64,000 bases of DNA from Burkholderia glumae LMG 2196 = ATCC 33617 (GCF_000960995.1 NZ_CP009434.1:620001-684000), one strand, 5' to 3'; shown: positions 53,637 through 62,672, counted from the first letter of the stretch. Notes: generated from the letters alone by a model not told the origin. Numbers and translations are program-made.

Positions 53637-53746
53637 AAATCCCCGGTTTCCTGCGCGCACAATCGGCTGGCGCGCGCCGCCTCGAGGCGTGCGGGAAAGG
53701 CGCCGCGGTGGACGGCGCGCTTTCCGAGATCCCGCAGGGAGGCGCG

Positions 53747-53986
53747 ATGGCATTGTCAGGAGAACTGCATGACGCGGACTGGTCCGTGGCGATCGAGACG
53801 GTCGCCGAGGAAGCCGGCGGTTACCGATGCCGAATCCAGCTGATGCTGCGCTTGCCTGAGGGGCCGTGCGAGCATGCCTTCACGCACAGCCGCTGCCATC
53901 CGCGGGAAGCCGACGCCGCCGTCGAAGGGCTGCGGGTGGGCATGACCTGGATCGAGATGAGAAAGGCGAACGCCTTCACGATATGA
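53747..53986 (+). CDS. Small hypothetical protein of the low-oxygen locus
   Basis: 79 residues from the ATG at 53747, with GGGAGGCG directly upstream; the frame extends 13 codons further but with no site. Acidic, soluble, containing WSVAIETVAEEAGGYRCRIQLMLRLPEGPCEHAFTHSRCHPREADAAVEGLRVGMTWIEM, a short beta-beta-alpha pattern. No family recognised. The FNR-type site upstream and position place it in the anoxic gene set. Confidence 0.6.
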   Translation: MALSGELHDADWSVAIETVAEEAGGYRCRIQLMLRLPEGPCEHAFTHSRCHPREADAAVEGLRVGMTWIEMRKANAFTI

Positions 53987-54054
53987 GCGCCGGCCGCCCG
54001 GGCAGCGGGCTCGGAGCCTGGCGCGGGCACCCCGGCCGCCGGGGCGCCCCTCAC

Positions 54055-54390
54055 TCACTGGCCCAGCACCCAGCGCGCGAGGCGGCGCGCCTGCGCCGGC
54101 GAGAGCGGGCCGCCGCGCTCGCCGGCCGTCGGCATCGGCGTGTCTCCCCAGTGCGCGCGCCCGCCCAGGCGCAGCTTGATGGCCAGCTGCGCCTCGGCAT
54201 GCGGCACGTCGCGGTACCGTTGCGCAATCTGATGGAAGGACGGGGCGAGAAACGGCATGTCCGGCGTATGGCAGAACATGCAGTGCTGCGAATCGACCAG
54301 TTCCGTCGGTTCGGGCTCCACCGGCCGGGCAGGGCTGTTCGTCGCCAGCATGACCAGCAGGGCGAGGGCGGGCGGCCAGGTGAGCCTCAT
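54055..54390 (-). CDS. Periplasmic monohaem cytochrome c
   Basis: 111 residues from the ATG at 54390. An N-terminal signal peptide (LTWPPALALLVMLATNSPARP) precedes one haem-binding CMFCH and the axial methionine is in GDTPMPTAGERGG. The size is that of small class I cytochromes. It lies 38 bases downstream of the nitroreductase gene on the same strand, so the two are probably cotranscribed. It could relay electrons in the periplasm. The partner is unknown; the nitroreductase lacks a signal peptide and would not meet it directly. Confidence 0.88.
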   Translation of the reverse strand: MRLTWPPALALLVMLATNSPARPVEPEPTELVDSQHCMFCHTPDMPFLAPSFHQIAQRYRDVPHAEAQLAIKLRLGGRAHWGDTPMPTAGERGGPLSPAQARRLARWVLGQ

Positions 54391-54428
54391 TCGGGCCGGC
54401 GGCCGGCTCCGCAACGATCGGCGGGCCG

Positions 54429-55430
54429 TCACGACACCACGTCCTGCAGCGGGCGGCGCGGCGAGTGAGGCAGCTGCGGGCCGCGGCCGATCCGCAGCAG
54501 CAATTGCGGGGTGCCGTGCAGGCCGAGCAGACGGCATAGCGCGGCCCGCGGGCCGCTCGTCTCGATCGGCTGGTTCAGGTAGGAGGCCGTATAGCCGGCG
54601 TCGGTGGCGGCGAGCAGCATCCGCTCCAGGGCCTGGCCGGCGGCCAGCCAGGCCTCGCGGTCGTCGTTCGCGGTGGTGATGCAGACGATCAGCGGCGACG
54701 CGTCCACCAGTTGGTGATGCAGCGCCGCCAGGCCGTTGCCGAGATCGAAAGTCCGTACCGCGCTGGTCACCAGCGGCGCGGCGAAGTCGAGCAGGGACGG
54801 CACCCCGGCCGCGAACGCCGGCATGCCGTCCAGATGGCGGCGCGGGTCGATCCAGCTGGCCAGCTCGCGACGGAAGCGCGGATCGCGGAACTGCTGGTGA
54901 TCGGCCTCGGCGACCAGCTCGGCGATCTGCCTGCGCTGCGCGATCGAGTCGACCGTGACGGCGCCGGCGCCTTCGGCGATGACGGCCGACGTCAGGACCT
55001 GCTGCAGCGCCTGCGGAACCGCCTCGGGCTCGAACGCGGCGCGGGTCGTGACGCGTTTCGGGATGGCATCGGCGAGCGCGGCGAGCGCCGTGTCGATGTA
55101 GCCGTCGTTGCACACGCGCACCAGCGCGAGCAGATCGGGATCGACCTCGGAGGGAAACGGACTGATGGTGTAGGCGAGCCCGGCCCGGCTGAGCGCGACG
55201 CGCAGGTTGAGCAGCGCCGCCCCGCAACTGATGATCAGCTCGCGGTCGTAGGGGTCGATCACGGCCAGCGCGCGCATGCGGTCGGCGCACAGCGCGATCG
55301 TGTTGTCGTTGAGGACGAAGTGCCACGGCTGGGAGTTGTGGCTCGACGGGGCCAGCGTCGCGTAACGCAGCAGCAGGCCCAACTGGCTGTCCAGGCGCGC
55401 GCTGGCCGCGGGTGAGGTAGGCGAGGTCAT
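54429..55430 (-). CDS. Nitroreductase-family protein (Acg-like)
   Basis: 333 residues from the ATG at 55430 with GGAGATC upstream. The N terminus LLRYATLAPSSHNSQPWHFVLND is the FMN phosphate-binding motif of nitroreductases, and the double-domain length matches Acg-type proteins, where a second domain may cap or store FMN. Other signatures: LISCGAALLNLRVALSRAGL, WLAAGQALERMLLAATDAGYTASYLNQPIE. The function is uncertain; Acg is a dormancy-associated protein of mycobacteria. An FNR-type site lies 70 bases upstream, shared with the divergent alcohol dehydrogenase. Confidence 0.85.
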   Translation of the reverse strand: MTSPTSPAASARLDSQLGLLLRYATLAPSSHNSQPWHFVLNDNTIALCADRMRALAVIDPYDRELIISCGAALLNLRVALSRAGLAYTISPFPSEVDPDLLALVRVCNDGYIDTALAALADAIPKRVTTRAAFEPEAVPQALQQVLTSAVIAEGAGAVTVDSIAQRRQIAELVAEADHQQFRDPRFRRELASWIDPRRHLDGMPAFAAGVPSLLDFAAPLVTSAVRTFDLGNGLAALHHQLVDASPLIVCITTANDDREAWLAAGQALERMLLAATDAGYTASYLNQPIETSGPRAALCRLLGLHGTPQLLLRIGRGPQLPHSPRRPLQDVVS

Positions 55431-55500
55431 TCGGCGATCTCCAGAGCGCCGGCCGGCGGCGCGATGCCACCACATCCTGTCAGCCGGCTTCGCATCGCCA

Positions 55501-55514
55501 TTGACTCATGTCAA
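55501..55514. promoter_or_regulatory. FNR-type site between nitroreductase and alcohol dehydrogenase
   Basis: TTGACTCATGTCAA is a perfect palindrome half-site pair, 93 bases from the alcohol dehydrogenase start and 70 bases from the nitroreductase start. Confidence 0.8.
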
Positions 55515-55607
55515 GCGCGCGACGGGATGCCATCCGTGCCGGCTTGCCAGCGTCTAGGCTTGAACCGGATTGGGCGCGGCACCGAGGTTCGCGCGGGAGG
55601 GAGTGAC

Positions 55608-56597
55608 ATGCTTGCGATGCAATTCGACGGCACGCGGCCGAGCCTGCGCGAGGTGCGCGTGCCCGACCCGCGGCCGGCAGCGGGGCAGTTGCTCCTCGAC
55701 GTGCGCGCCTGCGGCGTCTGCCGCACCGATCTGCACATCATCGACGGCGAACTGGCGGATCCGAAGCGGCCGCTGATTCCCGGGCATGAAATCGTCGGCA
55801 CGGTGAGCGCGCTGGGCGAGGGCGTGACCGGGTTCGCCGTCGGCGAGCGGGTCGGCGTGCCATGGCTCGGCCAGACCTGTGGCGTGTGCCCCTATTGCCG
55901 CTCGGCACGGGAAAATCTGTGCGATGCGCCGCGCTTCACCGGCTATACGATCGACGGCGGCTACGCCGAGCGCGCCGTCGCCGACCATCGCTACTGCGTC
56001 CATCTGCCGGCGCGCTATTCCGACCTGGAGGCCGCGCCGCTGCTCTGTGCCGGCCTGATCGGCTATCGCAGCCTGCGCATGGCGGGCGATGCGCGGCGCA
56101 TCGGCATCTACGGGTTCGGCGCGGCGGCCCACCTGGTCTGCCAGATCGCCCGGGCCGAGGGGCGGCGGGTGTTCGCCCTCGTCCGGCCCGGCGATCTGGC
56201 CGCCAGGCGGCTGGCCTTGTCGCTCGGCGCGGTGTGGGCGGGCGGCAGCGACGAGGCGCCGCCGGAGCCGCTCGACGCCGCGCTGATCTTCGCCCCCGTG
56301 GGCGCCTTGATTCCGACCGCGCTGCGCATGCTCGTCAAGGGCGGAATCGTGGTGTGCGGCGGGATCCACATGAGCGAGATCCCGGCGTTTCCCTATGCCT
56401 TGCTGTGGGGCGAGCGCCGTCTCGCCTCGGTCGCCAATCTGACCCGCGCGGATGCCGTCGCGTTCATGCGCACCGCCGAGGCGATACCGCTGCGCGTGCA
56501 GGCCTCGGCCTACCGCCTGAGCGATGCGAATCGCGCGCTCGACGATCTGCGCCAGGGGCGGGTGTCGGGCGCAGCCGTGCTGACCCTGCCGGGCTGA
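55608..56597 (+). CDS. Zinc-dependent alcohol dehydrogenase
   Basis: 329 residues from the ATG at 55608 after GGGAGGGAG. Zinc ligands in ACGVCRTDLHIIDGEL (Cys) and PGHEIVG (His-Glu); structural cysteines in CGVCPYCRSARENLC. The cofactor site GIYGFGAAAHLVCQIA is followed by VRPGD rather than an acidic residue, which suggests NADP(H) could be accepted. A second, different alcohol dehydrogenase besides adhP. The physiological substrate is unknown; it fits a fermentative role. Confidence 0.9.
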   Translation: MLAMQFDGTRPSLREVRVPDPRPAAGQLLLDVRACGVCRTDLHIIDGELADPKRPLIPGHEIVGTVSALGEGVTGFAVGERVGVPWLGQTCGVCPYCRSARENLCDAPRFTGYTIDGGYAERAVADHRYCVHLPARYSDLEAAPLLCAGLIGYRSLRMAGDARRIGIYGFGAAAHLVCQIARAEGRRVFALVRPGDLAARRLALSLGAVWAGGSDEAPPEPLDAALIFAPVGALIPTALRMLVKGGIVVCGGIHMSEIPAFPYALLWGERRLASVANLTRADAVAFMRTAEAIPLRVQASAYRLSDANRALDDLRQGRVSGAAVLTLPG

Positions 56598-56722
56598 CCG
56601 GCGGTTCGGCGGACGCGCCCGGCGGTGCGCCGATCTGGCCGGGGGGCGGGCGCGACCGTGCCCGCCCGCAACGGGCGCCTCCCCGCCGCCTGTCGGCGTG
56701 TGCCCGACCGGCCGGCGCGGGC

Positions 56723-56736
56723 TTGACGCAGGACAA
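56723..56736. promoter_or_regulatory. FNR-type site upstream of a universal stress protein gene
   Basis: TTGACGCAGGACAA, one mismatch from the palindrome, ends 58 bases before the ATG at 56795. Confidence 0.7.
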
Positions 56737-56794
56737 TGGGAAATCGTCGCGCTGATCCAGGCTGGCCGGTGGGACACGGGCGAGGGCATCCGTC

Positions 56795-57250
56795 ATGTAC
56801 GAACGTATCTTTGCCGCATTGGACGACAGCCGCGGTGCGTGGCTCGCGCTCGCGCAGGCGATCGCGCTGGCGCGGGCATCGGGGGGCACGGTCGAGGCGA
56901 GGTATGTGGTGCCGGACGCGCCGCGGCTGATCGATTTCGACAGCGGCTACGTCGACCGGCTCGAGCCGCACCGGCCCACGCCGGACCGCGCCGCGACCGT
57001 GACCGCCGCAGCGCAGGCGGCGCTGCGGCGCAGTGGAGTGCGCGGCAGCGCGTTGGCGATCGAGGCGGGTGGCGAGGACGTCTCGGCGGTGCTGGCGCGC
57101 GCGGCCATCGAATGCGACGCCGACCTGATCGTGATGGGCACCCGCGGCCGCCGCGGCTGGCGCAGGATGCTGCTCGGCAGCATCGCCGAATCGCTGGTGC
57201 GCGTCGCCGGCCGGCCGGTGCTGGTGGTGCGGGAGCTGCCGGCGCGCTGA
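56795..57250 (+). CDS. Universal stress protein (single domain)
   Basis: 151 residues. The N terminus MYERIFAALDDSRGAWLALAQAI and the ATP-binding motif GTRGRRGWRRMLLGSIAESLVRVAGRPVLVVRE (G-x2-G-x9-G-S/T) are intact, so nucleotide binding is likely. A cytoplasmic stress-endurance protein. The ATG at 56795 has no strong ribosome site but the FNR-type site and conserved start support it. Confidence 0.92.
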   Translation: MYERIFAALDDSRGAWLALAQAIALARASGGTVEARYVVPDAPRLIDFDSGYVDRLEPHRPTPDRAATVTAAAQAALRRSGVRGSALAIEAGGEDVSAVLARAAIECDADLIVMGTRGRRGWRRMLLGSIAESLVRVAGRPVLVVRELPAR

Positions 57251-57305
57251 GCGGCGGGCGAGATCCCGAGCACGCCGGCGGGCGCGGCCCCGGCGGCGCG
57301 CCGGA

Positions 57306-58136
57306 TCAGTGCGAGAACAGCACGGGCACCGTCATCCTGTCGAGGACCGTGCGCGTGGCGCCGCCCAGGATGCGCTCGTACCTGCGGGCGTGACTGTACA
57401 GGCCCATCACGATCAGGTCGGCATGCAACTCGGCCGCGCGGTCCAGCAAGCTCGCTCCGGTGCCGGCCGCGCGCTCGCGCGGCACGGTCGAGAAGGCGGC
57501 GCGCACCCGATGGCGCTCCAGGTAGGCCGCCACGTCGACGCCGGCCGGCGCGTCGGGATCGGTGCCGCCGTGCTCGACCGTCACCACGTTGACCAGATGC
57601 GCGTGCGCCAGCAGCGGCAGCGCGTCGGCCAGCGCGCGGGCGGCTTCGCGTTTGCCGTCCCAGCCCACCAGCACGTTCTCGCCGCAGCTTGCGACCGCGC
57701 CCGCGCGCGGCAGCACCAGGATCGGTCGCCCGGCACCCATCACCACGTCCTCGACGAAATGGCCGGCGACATGACTCAGGCGGTCGTTCGGATCCTCCTG
57801 TCCAAGCAGCATCAGGTCGGCATGGTGCGCATGCCGGATCACGGTCCGCACCGCGTCGCCCGCGGGCGCCTGCCATTGCACGCTGCGTCCGGCGGCCTCG
57901 GCAGCCGCCAGGAAGCGCTGCTCGGCCGCCGTGCGGCGCTGCTCGCCCAGGCGCTCGTACTCGCCGAGTGCGAGCGGCTCGCCGGGCCGGCGCAGCGGCT
58001 CCAGCAGATCCTGGCAGACCACGTAGAGGCCGATCAGATGGGCGTTCCAGCGCGCGCTCAGCGCGAGGGCCAGCGCGGTGCGGGTGCGGCAGCGCTGGCT
58101 GTCGTCGAGATGGACGATCAGGGTTCGATAGCTCAT
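57306..58136 (-). CDS. Tandem universal stress protein
   Basis: 276 residues: two Usp domains, ~1-145 and ~150-276, of the UspE/tandem type. The second keeps GLYSHARRYERILGGATRTVLDRMTVPVLFSH, matching the nucleotide-binding signature; the first has GQEDPNDRLSHVAGHFVEDVVMGAGRPILVLP, a degenerate form. The ATG at 58136 follows AGGAGC. It faces the single-domain Usp gene tail to tail. An FNR-type site is 94 bases upstream. Confidence 0.92.
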   Translation of the reverse strand: MSYRTLIVHLDDSQRCRTRTALALALSARWNAHLIGLYVVCQDLLEPLRRPGEPLALGEYERLGEQRRTAAEQRFLAAAEAAGRSVQWQAPAGDAVRTVIRHAHHADLMLLGQEDPNDRLSHVAGHFVEDVVMGAGRPILVLPRAGAVASCGENVLVGWDGKREAARALADALPLLAHAHLVNVVTVEHGGTDPDAPAGVDVAAYLERHRVRAAFSTVPRERAAGTGASLLDRAAELHADLIVMGLYSHARRYERILGGATRTVLDRMTVPVLFSH

Positions 58137-58230
58137 GACGGCTCCTTGTCGATCGAGGCCGGACGCGGCCGGGCGGCTGCCCGGCGTGGCCGTGGCGCGG
58201 TTCATCATCGGCCCGCCCGGGCCGCTCGCG

Positions 58231-58244
58231 CTGACCTGGATCAA
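58231..58244. promoter_or_regulatory. FNR-type site upstream of the tandem Usp gene
   Basis: CTGACCTGGATCAA lies 94 bases before the start at 58136 and overlaps the last bases of the acetate kinase gene, so it lies in the intergenic gap of two same-strand genes. Confidence 0.65.
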
Positions 58245-59437
58245 TCGCGGCGGATGGCACGCATGAGGCGCGCCGCGTCGCGCGCCACGATCCAGGCTTC
58301 GTTGGCCGGCTCGACCACCACCGTCACCTTGCTCGCCGGCGTCGAGACGACATGCGCGTGGGCCGCGTTGGCGGATGCGTCGAGTTCGATGCCGAGCCAG
58401 CCCAGCGCGGTGCAGATGCGTTCGCGCAAAGGCGCGCAATGCTCGCCGACGCCGGCGGTGAACACCAGCAGGTCGAGGCCGCCGAGCAGGGCGGCCAGCG
58501 CGCCGGCCTCGCGCACGATGCGGTGCACGTAGAGGGCCAGCGCGTCGTGCGCCCGCCCGTCGCCGGACGCCTCGTGCGCGAGCAGCACGCGCGGGTCGCC
58601 CGAGATGCCGGAGACGCCGAGCAGGCCGGACCCGTGATAGAGCATCCGGCCCAGGGCCTGGCCGTTCGTCGCTCCGGCCTCGAGCAGGTGCAGGATCACG
58701 CCGGGGTCGAGGCTGCCGCACCGGGTGTTCATCATCAGGCCGTCGAGCGCGGAGAAGCCCATGGTGGTCGCGATGCTGCGGCCCTCGCGCATCGCGCAGA
58801 GGCTCGCGCCGCTGCCCAGGTGGGCGGCGATCACGCGCGCGCGGCAGCCGAACGACTCGTCGAGTACGACGCTGAGGTATTCGTAGGACAGGCCATGGAA
58901 CCCGTAGCGGCGCACGCCCTGCTCGAACCAGGCATGCGGCAACGGCAGCAGCTGCTCGACACGCGGCAGGCTGCGATGAAAGGCGGTGTCGAATACCGCG
59001 ATGTGCGCCGCGCCCGGAAACGCTGCCCGGAGAACCTCGATCGCGTCGAGGCTGTGCGGCTGGTGCAGCGGTGCCAGCGGCGCCAGCGAGCGCAGCGTGT
59101 CCATTACCGCGGCGTCGAGCAGCACCGGCTCGCCGTAGCGCGCGCCGCCGTGCACGACGCGGTGGGCGACGGCGCCCACCGCGACATGCGGCAGCCGCTC
59201 GCGCAACCAGGCCACGACCTGCGCGAGCGCGGCGCGATAGGGGGCGCCGCTGCCGTGCGGGGGCAGCGGGCGTGGCGGCTCGTCGTCGAAGCGGATCGTC
59301 ATGCCGGCGCCCTCGTCGCACGCCTGCCCCGCATGCAGCGGCCGGCGCTCGGGATCGCCGTGCGGTGCATGGGCGAACACGGCGAACTTGATGCTCGACG
59401 AGCCGGTGTTGATCGCGAGCAGCGAGAGAATGCGCAT
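58241..59437 (-). CDS. ackA: Acetate kinase
   Basis: 398 residues from the ATG at 59437. Signatures: LAINTGSSSIKFAVF (N-terminal phosphate site), VAHRVVHGGARYGEPV, AVFDTAFHRSLP, YGFHGLSYEYLS, VIAAHLGSGASLCAMREG and VFTAGVGEHCAPLRERIC. All key active-site residues are visible. It makes ATP from acetyl-phosphate, paired with the phosphate acyltransferase at 61626 across the PHA synthase gene. Substrate-level ATP production fits survival without oxygen. The upstream 60 in-frame codons lack start signals. Confidence 0.94.
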   Translation of the reverse strand: MRILSLLAINTGSSSIKFAVFAHAPHGDPERRPLHAGQACDEGAGMTIRFDDEPPRPLPPHGSGAPYRAALAQVVAWLRERLPHVAVGAVAHRVVHGGARYGEPVLLDAAVMDTLRSLAPLAPLHQPHSLDAIEVLRAAFPGAAHIAVFDTAFHRSLPRVEQLLPLPHAWFEQGVRRYGFHGLSYEYLSVVLDESFGCRARVIAAHLGSGASLCAMREGRSIATTMGFSALDGLMMNTRCGSLDPGVILHLLEAGATNGQALGRMLYHGSGLLGVSGISGDPRVLLAHEASGDGRAHDALALYVHRIVREAGALAALLGGLDLLVFTAGVGEHCAPLRERICTALGWLGIELDASANAAHAHVVSTPASKVTVVVEPANEAWIVARDAARLMRAIRRD

Positions 59438-59656
59438 CGTCCGGCTCAGCAGGGTGCGAGCAATCCGGCCCGCCCCGGCGCGCGGTCCGTGTCGAACCCG
59501 ATGCGCCGGACGCGGCGGCCCGCGAAGGCCGGGCAAGAGGCACGCCGTGCCCGCGCGGCGCGGCCGGCCCGGCTGGTGGTATCCCACATCGGCAAGGCTC
59601 CCGGGAGGATGCTTGGATCGGTGCCGGCCAGTCTAGGAATGTCCCACGATCCGCGC

Positions 59657-59670
59657 TTGACGCAAGTCAA
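59657..59670. promoter_or_regulatory. FNR-type site upstream of phaC
   Basis: TTGACGCAAGTCAA is a perfect palindrome ending 93 bases before the phaC start; the divergent ackA start is 219 bases away. Confidence 0.8.
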
Positions 59671-59763
59671 TGGCGGGTGCGCGGTGCAGCCCCACAGTCA
59701 GGCCCATTGCCGGAGGCGAGCGCGCAGGCGCGGGCCGGGCGGCGGATCTAGACAGGAGCCACG

Positions 59764-61629
59764 ATGAACGCGTCGACGAGTCCGGAACGGGACGGCCGCG
59801 AGCGTCGCGACGATGCCTGCGGCGCGCCGGCTGGCGAGCCGCGCCGCCAGCCGCACGCGCCGTTGCGCGCCGAGGCCCGCGCGCGTCGCGAGGCGGCGCG
59901 CGCGGGCGGCGCCTCGCCGCGGCGCGGCACCGCGCGGGAGCCGGCCACGGCCGCGCAACAATGGGACCAGGTGGCAAGGGCCAACGTCGCGGCGGCCACG
60001 CTCGGGCTCTCGCCGATCTCGCTGGCGCTCGCGCTGATCGACTGGGGCGCGCATCTGGCGATTTCGCCGGGGACCTGCCTCGAGCTGGCGCTGCGGCCCT
60101 GGCAAGGCGCCGCGGCGGCGCCGGGCGCCGATCCGGGCGCCGCCGGGCCGGCCGCCGCCGACCCCCGCTTTGCGTCGCCGGCATGGTCGGCTTGGCCGTT
60201 TCGCGCCTATCGCGACGGTTTTCTGGCGGTCCAGCGCTGGTGGCGCGACGCGACGCGCGAGGTGCCCGGCGTCGAACGCCATCACGAGGAGCTGGTCGGC
60301 TTTCTGGCGCGCCAATGGCTCGACGCCTGCTGCCCCGGCAATTTCATCCTGACCAACCCGCTGGTGCTTGAGGCGACGCTGAGCAGCGGCGGCGCGAATC
60401 TCGCCGCCGGCCTGCGCCACTGGCTGGAGGATCTGGACGCCGGGCTCGATCGCGCCGGTGGCGTGCGCCCCCGGGCGGCGCAAGCCTACCTGCCGGGGCG
60501 CGAGGTCGCGCTCACGCCGGGACGCGTGGCATGGCGCAACGCGCTGTGCGAGCTGCTGCAATACGATGCCGTCACGGCGCGCGTGACGCGCGAGCCGATC
60601 CTGATCGTGCCGTCGTGGATCATGAAGTACTACATCCTCGACCTGCAGCCGCACAATTCCCTGATCCGCTTCCTGGTCGAGGCGGGCCATACCGTGTTCG
60701 TCCTGTCATGGCGCAACCCGGGGGCGGAGTCGCGCGATCTCGGGCTCGACGACTATCTGCGCGACGGATGCCTGGCCGGGCTCGAGTGGGTGCGCGAGCA
60801 CTGCGGCGAAGCGGTCCATGCGGTCGGGTATTGCCTCGGCGGCACGCTGCTGGCAATGGGCGCGGCGGCGCTGGCGCGCGACGGGCGTCAGCACCGGATG
60901 CTGCGCTCCATCAGCTTGCTGGCGGCCCAGACCGATTTCAGCGAGCCGGGAGAGCTGGGGCTTTTCATCGATGCCAGCGAATTGTCCGCGCTGGACGCGC
61001 TGATGTGGCGGCAAGGCTACCTGGACGGCTCGCAGATGTCCGCGGCGTTCCAGCTGCTCAATGCGCGCGACCTGATCTGGTCGCGCATGATGAGCGAGTA
61101 CCTGCTCGGCAAGCGCACCAAGCCCAGCGACCTGATGGCGTGGAACGCCGACACCACGCGCATGCCGTACCGGATGCACTCGGAATACCTGACGCGGCTG
61201 TTTCTCGACAATGATTTGGCGGCCGGCCGCTACAGCGTCGAGGGCCGGCCGGTGGCGCTGTCGGACCTCGAGGTGCCGGCCTTCGTGGTGGGCACCGAGC
61301 GCGATCACGTCTCGCCCTGGCGCTCGGTCTACCGGCTCCATCTGCTCACGCACAACGCACTGACCTTCGTGCTGACGGCGGGCGGCCACAATGCCGGCAT
61401 CGTCTCCGAGCCGGGCCACCCTGGGCGTTACTACCGCTGCGCCACGCGCGAGGCGGGGGCGCCCTATCGCAGCCGGCACGACTTCCTGGCGCAGGTTCCG
61501 AGCGTGGACGGCTCGTGGTGGATCTGCTGGCGCGACTGGCTGCGCGCGCATTCCTCGGGCGAGACGGCGGCGCGCGTGGCCGACGCGCGGCTCGCCCCCG
61601 CCCCCGGCAGCTACGTGCTCGAAACATGA
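59764..61629 (+). CDS. phaC: Class I poly(3-hydroxyalkanoate) synthase
   Basis: 621 residues. The lipase-like box is GYCLGGT with catalytic C357; Asp is in VGTERDHVSPW and His in TAGGHNAGI, all intact. The N-terminal ~70 residues are arginine- and alanine-rich and not conserved. It polymerises 3-hydroxybutyryl-CoA into PHB granules. It shares an ATGA overlap with the phosphotransferase gene, so the two are translationally coupled. Storage of reducing power as PHB under oxygen limitation, and its release by PhaZ at 46990, fit the locus. The class (I) is by length and sequence. Confidence 0.92.
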   Translation: MNASTSPERDGRERRDDACGAPAGEPRRQPHAPLRAEARARREAARAGGASPRRGTAREPATAAQQWDQVARANVAAATLGLSPISLALALIDWGAHLAISPGTCLELALRPWQGAAAAPGADPGAAGPAAADPRFASPAWSAWPFRAYRDGFLAVQRWWRDATREVPGVERHHEELVGFLARQWLDACCPGNFILTNPLVLEATLSSGGANLAAGLRHWLEDLDAGLDRAGGVRPRAAQAYLPGREVALTPGRVAWRNALCELLQYDAVTARVTREPILIVPSWIMKYYILDLQPHNSLIRFLVEAGHTVFVLSWRNPGAESRDLGLDDYLRDGCLAGLEWVREHCGEAVHAVGYCLGGTLLAMGAAALARDGRQHRMLRSISLLAAQTDFSEPGELGLFIDASELSALDALMWRQGYLDGSQMSAAFQLLNARDLIWSRMMSEYLLGKRTKPSDLMAWNADTTRMPYRMHSEYLTRLFLDNDLAAGRYSVEGRPVALSDLEVPAFVVGTERDHVSPWRSVYRLHLLTHNALTFVLTAGGHNAGIVSEPGHPGRYYRCATREAGAPYRSRHDFLAQVPSVDGSWWICWRDWLRAHSSGETAARVADARLAPAPGSYVLET

Positions 61630-62639
61630 ACCCCGCGCAGCGGCCCGAGCAGCCCGACTGGCGCGGCCGCCGCCTGCCCGGCCTGCTGCCGCGCGGCCGC
61701 GCCGCGCCGCCCCTGGTCGAGCGCGCCCGGCGCCTGCCGCCGCTCGCGATCGCGGTGGTGCATCCCTGCGACGCGAGCAGCCTCGGCGCCTTGGCGGCGC
61801 TTCACGATTCGCCCCTGGGCGGGCTGCTCGCGCCGCTGATCGTCGCGCCGCGCGCGCGGCTGGCGCGCGTGGCGGCCGAGGCCGGCATCGACGCCTCGCG
61901 CTGGCCGCTCGACGAGGTACCGCACAGCCACGCCGCGGCCGCGCGCGCCGTCGAGCTGGCGGCGGCCGGCCGGGTCGGCGCGATCATGAAGGGCAGCCTG
62001 CATACCGACGAGCTGATGGGGGCGGTGGTGGCGGCCGGCTCGGGCCTGCACACCGGCAAGCGGATCTCCCACTGCTTCCTGGTCGAATCGCCCGCCTACG
62101 CGCGGCCTTTCATCCTGACCGATGCGGCGGTCAATATCGCCCCGGACCTGGCGCAAAAGGCCGCCATCACGCAGAACGCGATCGATCTGGCCCACACGCT
62201 CGGCGTGGGATGCCCGCGGGTGGCCGTGCTGTGCGCGGTCGAGACGGTGAATCCGGCGATGCGGGCCACGCTCGATGCCGCCGCGCTGGCGAAGATGGCC
62301 GAGCGCGGCCAGCTCGCGGGCGCCATCGTCGACGGCCCGCTGGCCTTCGACAACGCAGTATCGCGCCGTGCCGCGCTCGACAAGGGGATCGCTTCACCGG
62401 TGGCCGGGCGCGCCGAGGTGCTGGTGGTGCCCGATATCGAAGCCGGCAACCTGCTCGCCAAGCAGCTCGAATACCTGGGCGGGGCGGCCAGCGCCGGCAT
62501 CGTGCTGGGTGCGCGCGTGCCGATCGTGCTGACCAGCCGCGCCGACGGCGCCGCGGCTCGCATCGCCTCCTGTGCCCTGGCGATGTACCTGGCGCAGACG
62601 CCCGGCCGCTCGCCGGCCGCGCTCGCCGAGGCGCCGTGA
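61626..62639 (+). CDS. Phosphate acetyl/butyryltransferase (Pta/Ptb-type)
   Basis: 337 residues of the phosphotransacetylase family. Features: AIVVHPCDASSLGALAALHDS-like start, VGAIMKGSLHTDELMGAVV, ISHCFLVESPAYARPFILTDAAVNIAPDLAQKAAITQNAIDL, and the C-terminal VVPDIEAGNLLAKQLEYLGGA. Converts acyl-CoA and phosphate to acyl-phosphate for acetate kinase. It is of the short Ptb-like type; acetyl or butyryl preference cannot be told. The ATG at 61626 overlaps the phaC stop by four bases. Confidence 0.9.
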   Translation: MNPAQRPEQPDWRGRRLPGLLPRGRAAPPLVERARRLPPLAIAVVHPCDASSLGALAALHDSPLGGLLAPLIVAPRARLARVAAEAGIDASRWPLDEVPHSHAAAARAVELAAAGRVGAIMKGSLHTDELMGAVVAAGSGLHTGKRISHCFLVESPAYARPFILTDAAVNIAPDLAQKAAITQNAIDLAHTLGVGCPRVAVLCAVETVNPAMRATLDAAALAKMAERGQLAGAIVDGPLAFDNAVSRRAALDKGIASPVAGRAEVLVVPDIEAGNLLAKQLEYLGGAASAGIVLGARVPIVLTSRADGAAARIASCALAMYLAQTPGRSPAALAEAP

Positions 62640-62640
62640 G

Positions 62641-62672
62641 AGCTGTGAGCGCTGTGAGCGCCGTGAGCGCCG
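62641..62672. repeat. Short tandem repeat GC(T/C)GTGAGC
   Basis: Three 9-base units with one variable base lie just downstream of the phosphotransferase stop. Probably slippage-prone; no function seen. Confidence 0.5.

Larger units (their letters stand above)
53036..53746. promoter_or_regulatory. Spacer with three FNR-type sites
   Basis: 710 bases without a supported gene, very GC-rich and low in complexity around 53210-53280. It holds the sites at 53173, 53578 and 53623. Confidence 0.6.

Noticed and set aside
50394..53753. Very long minus-strand frame across the hsp20 and kinase region
   Set aside because: Overlaps three genes with clear family motifs and is arginine/proline-rich shadow sequence.
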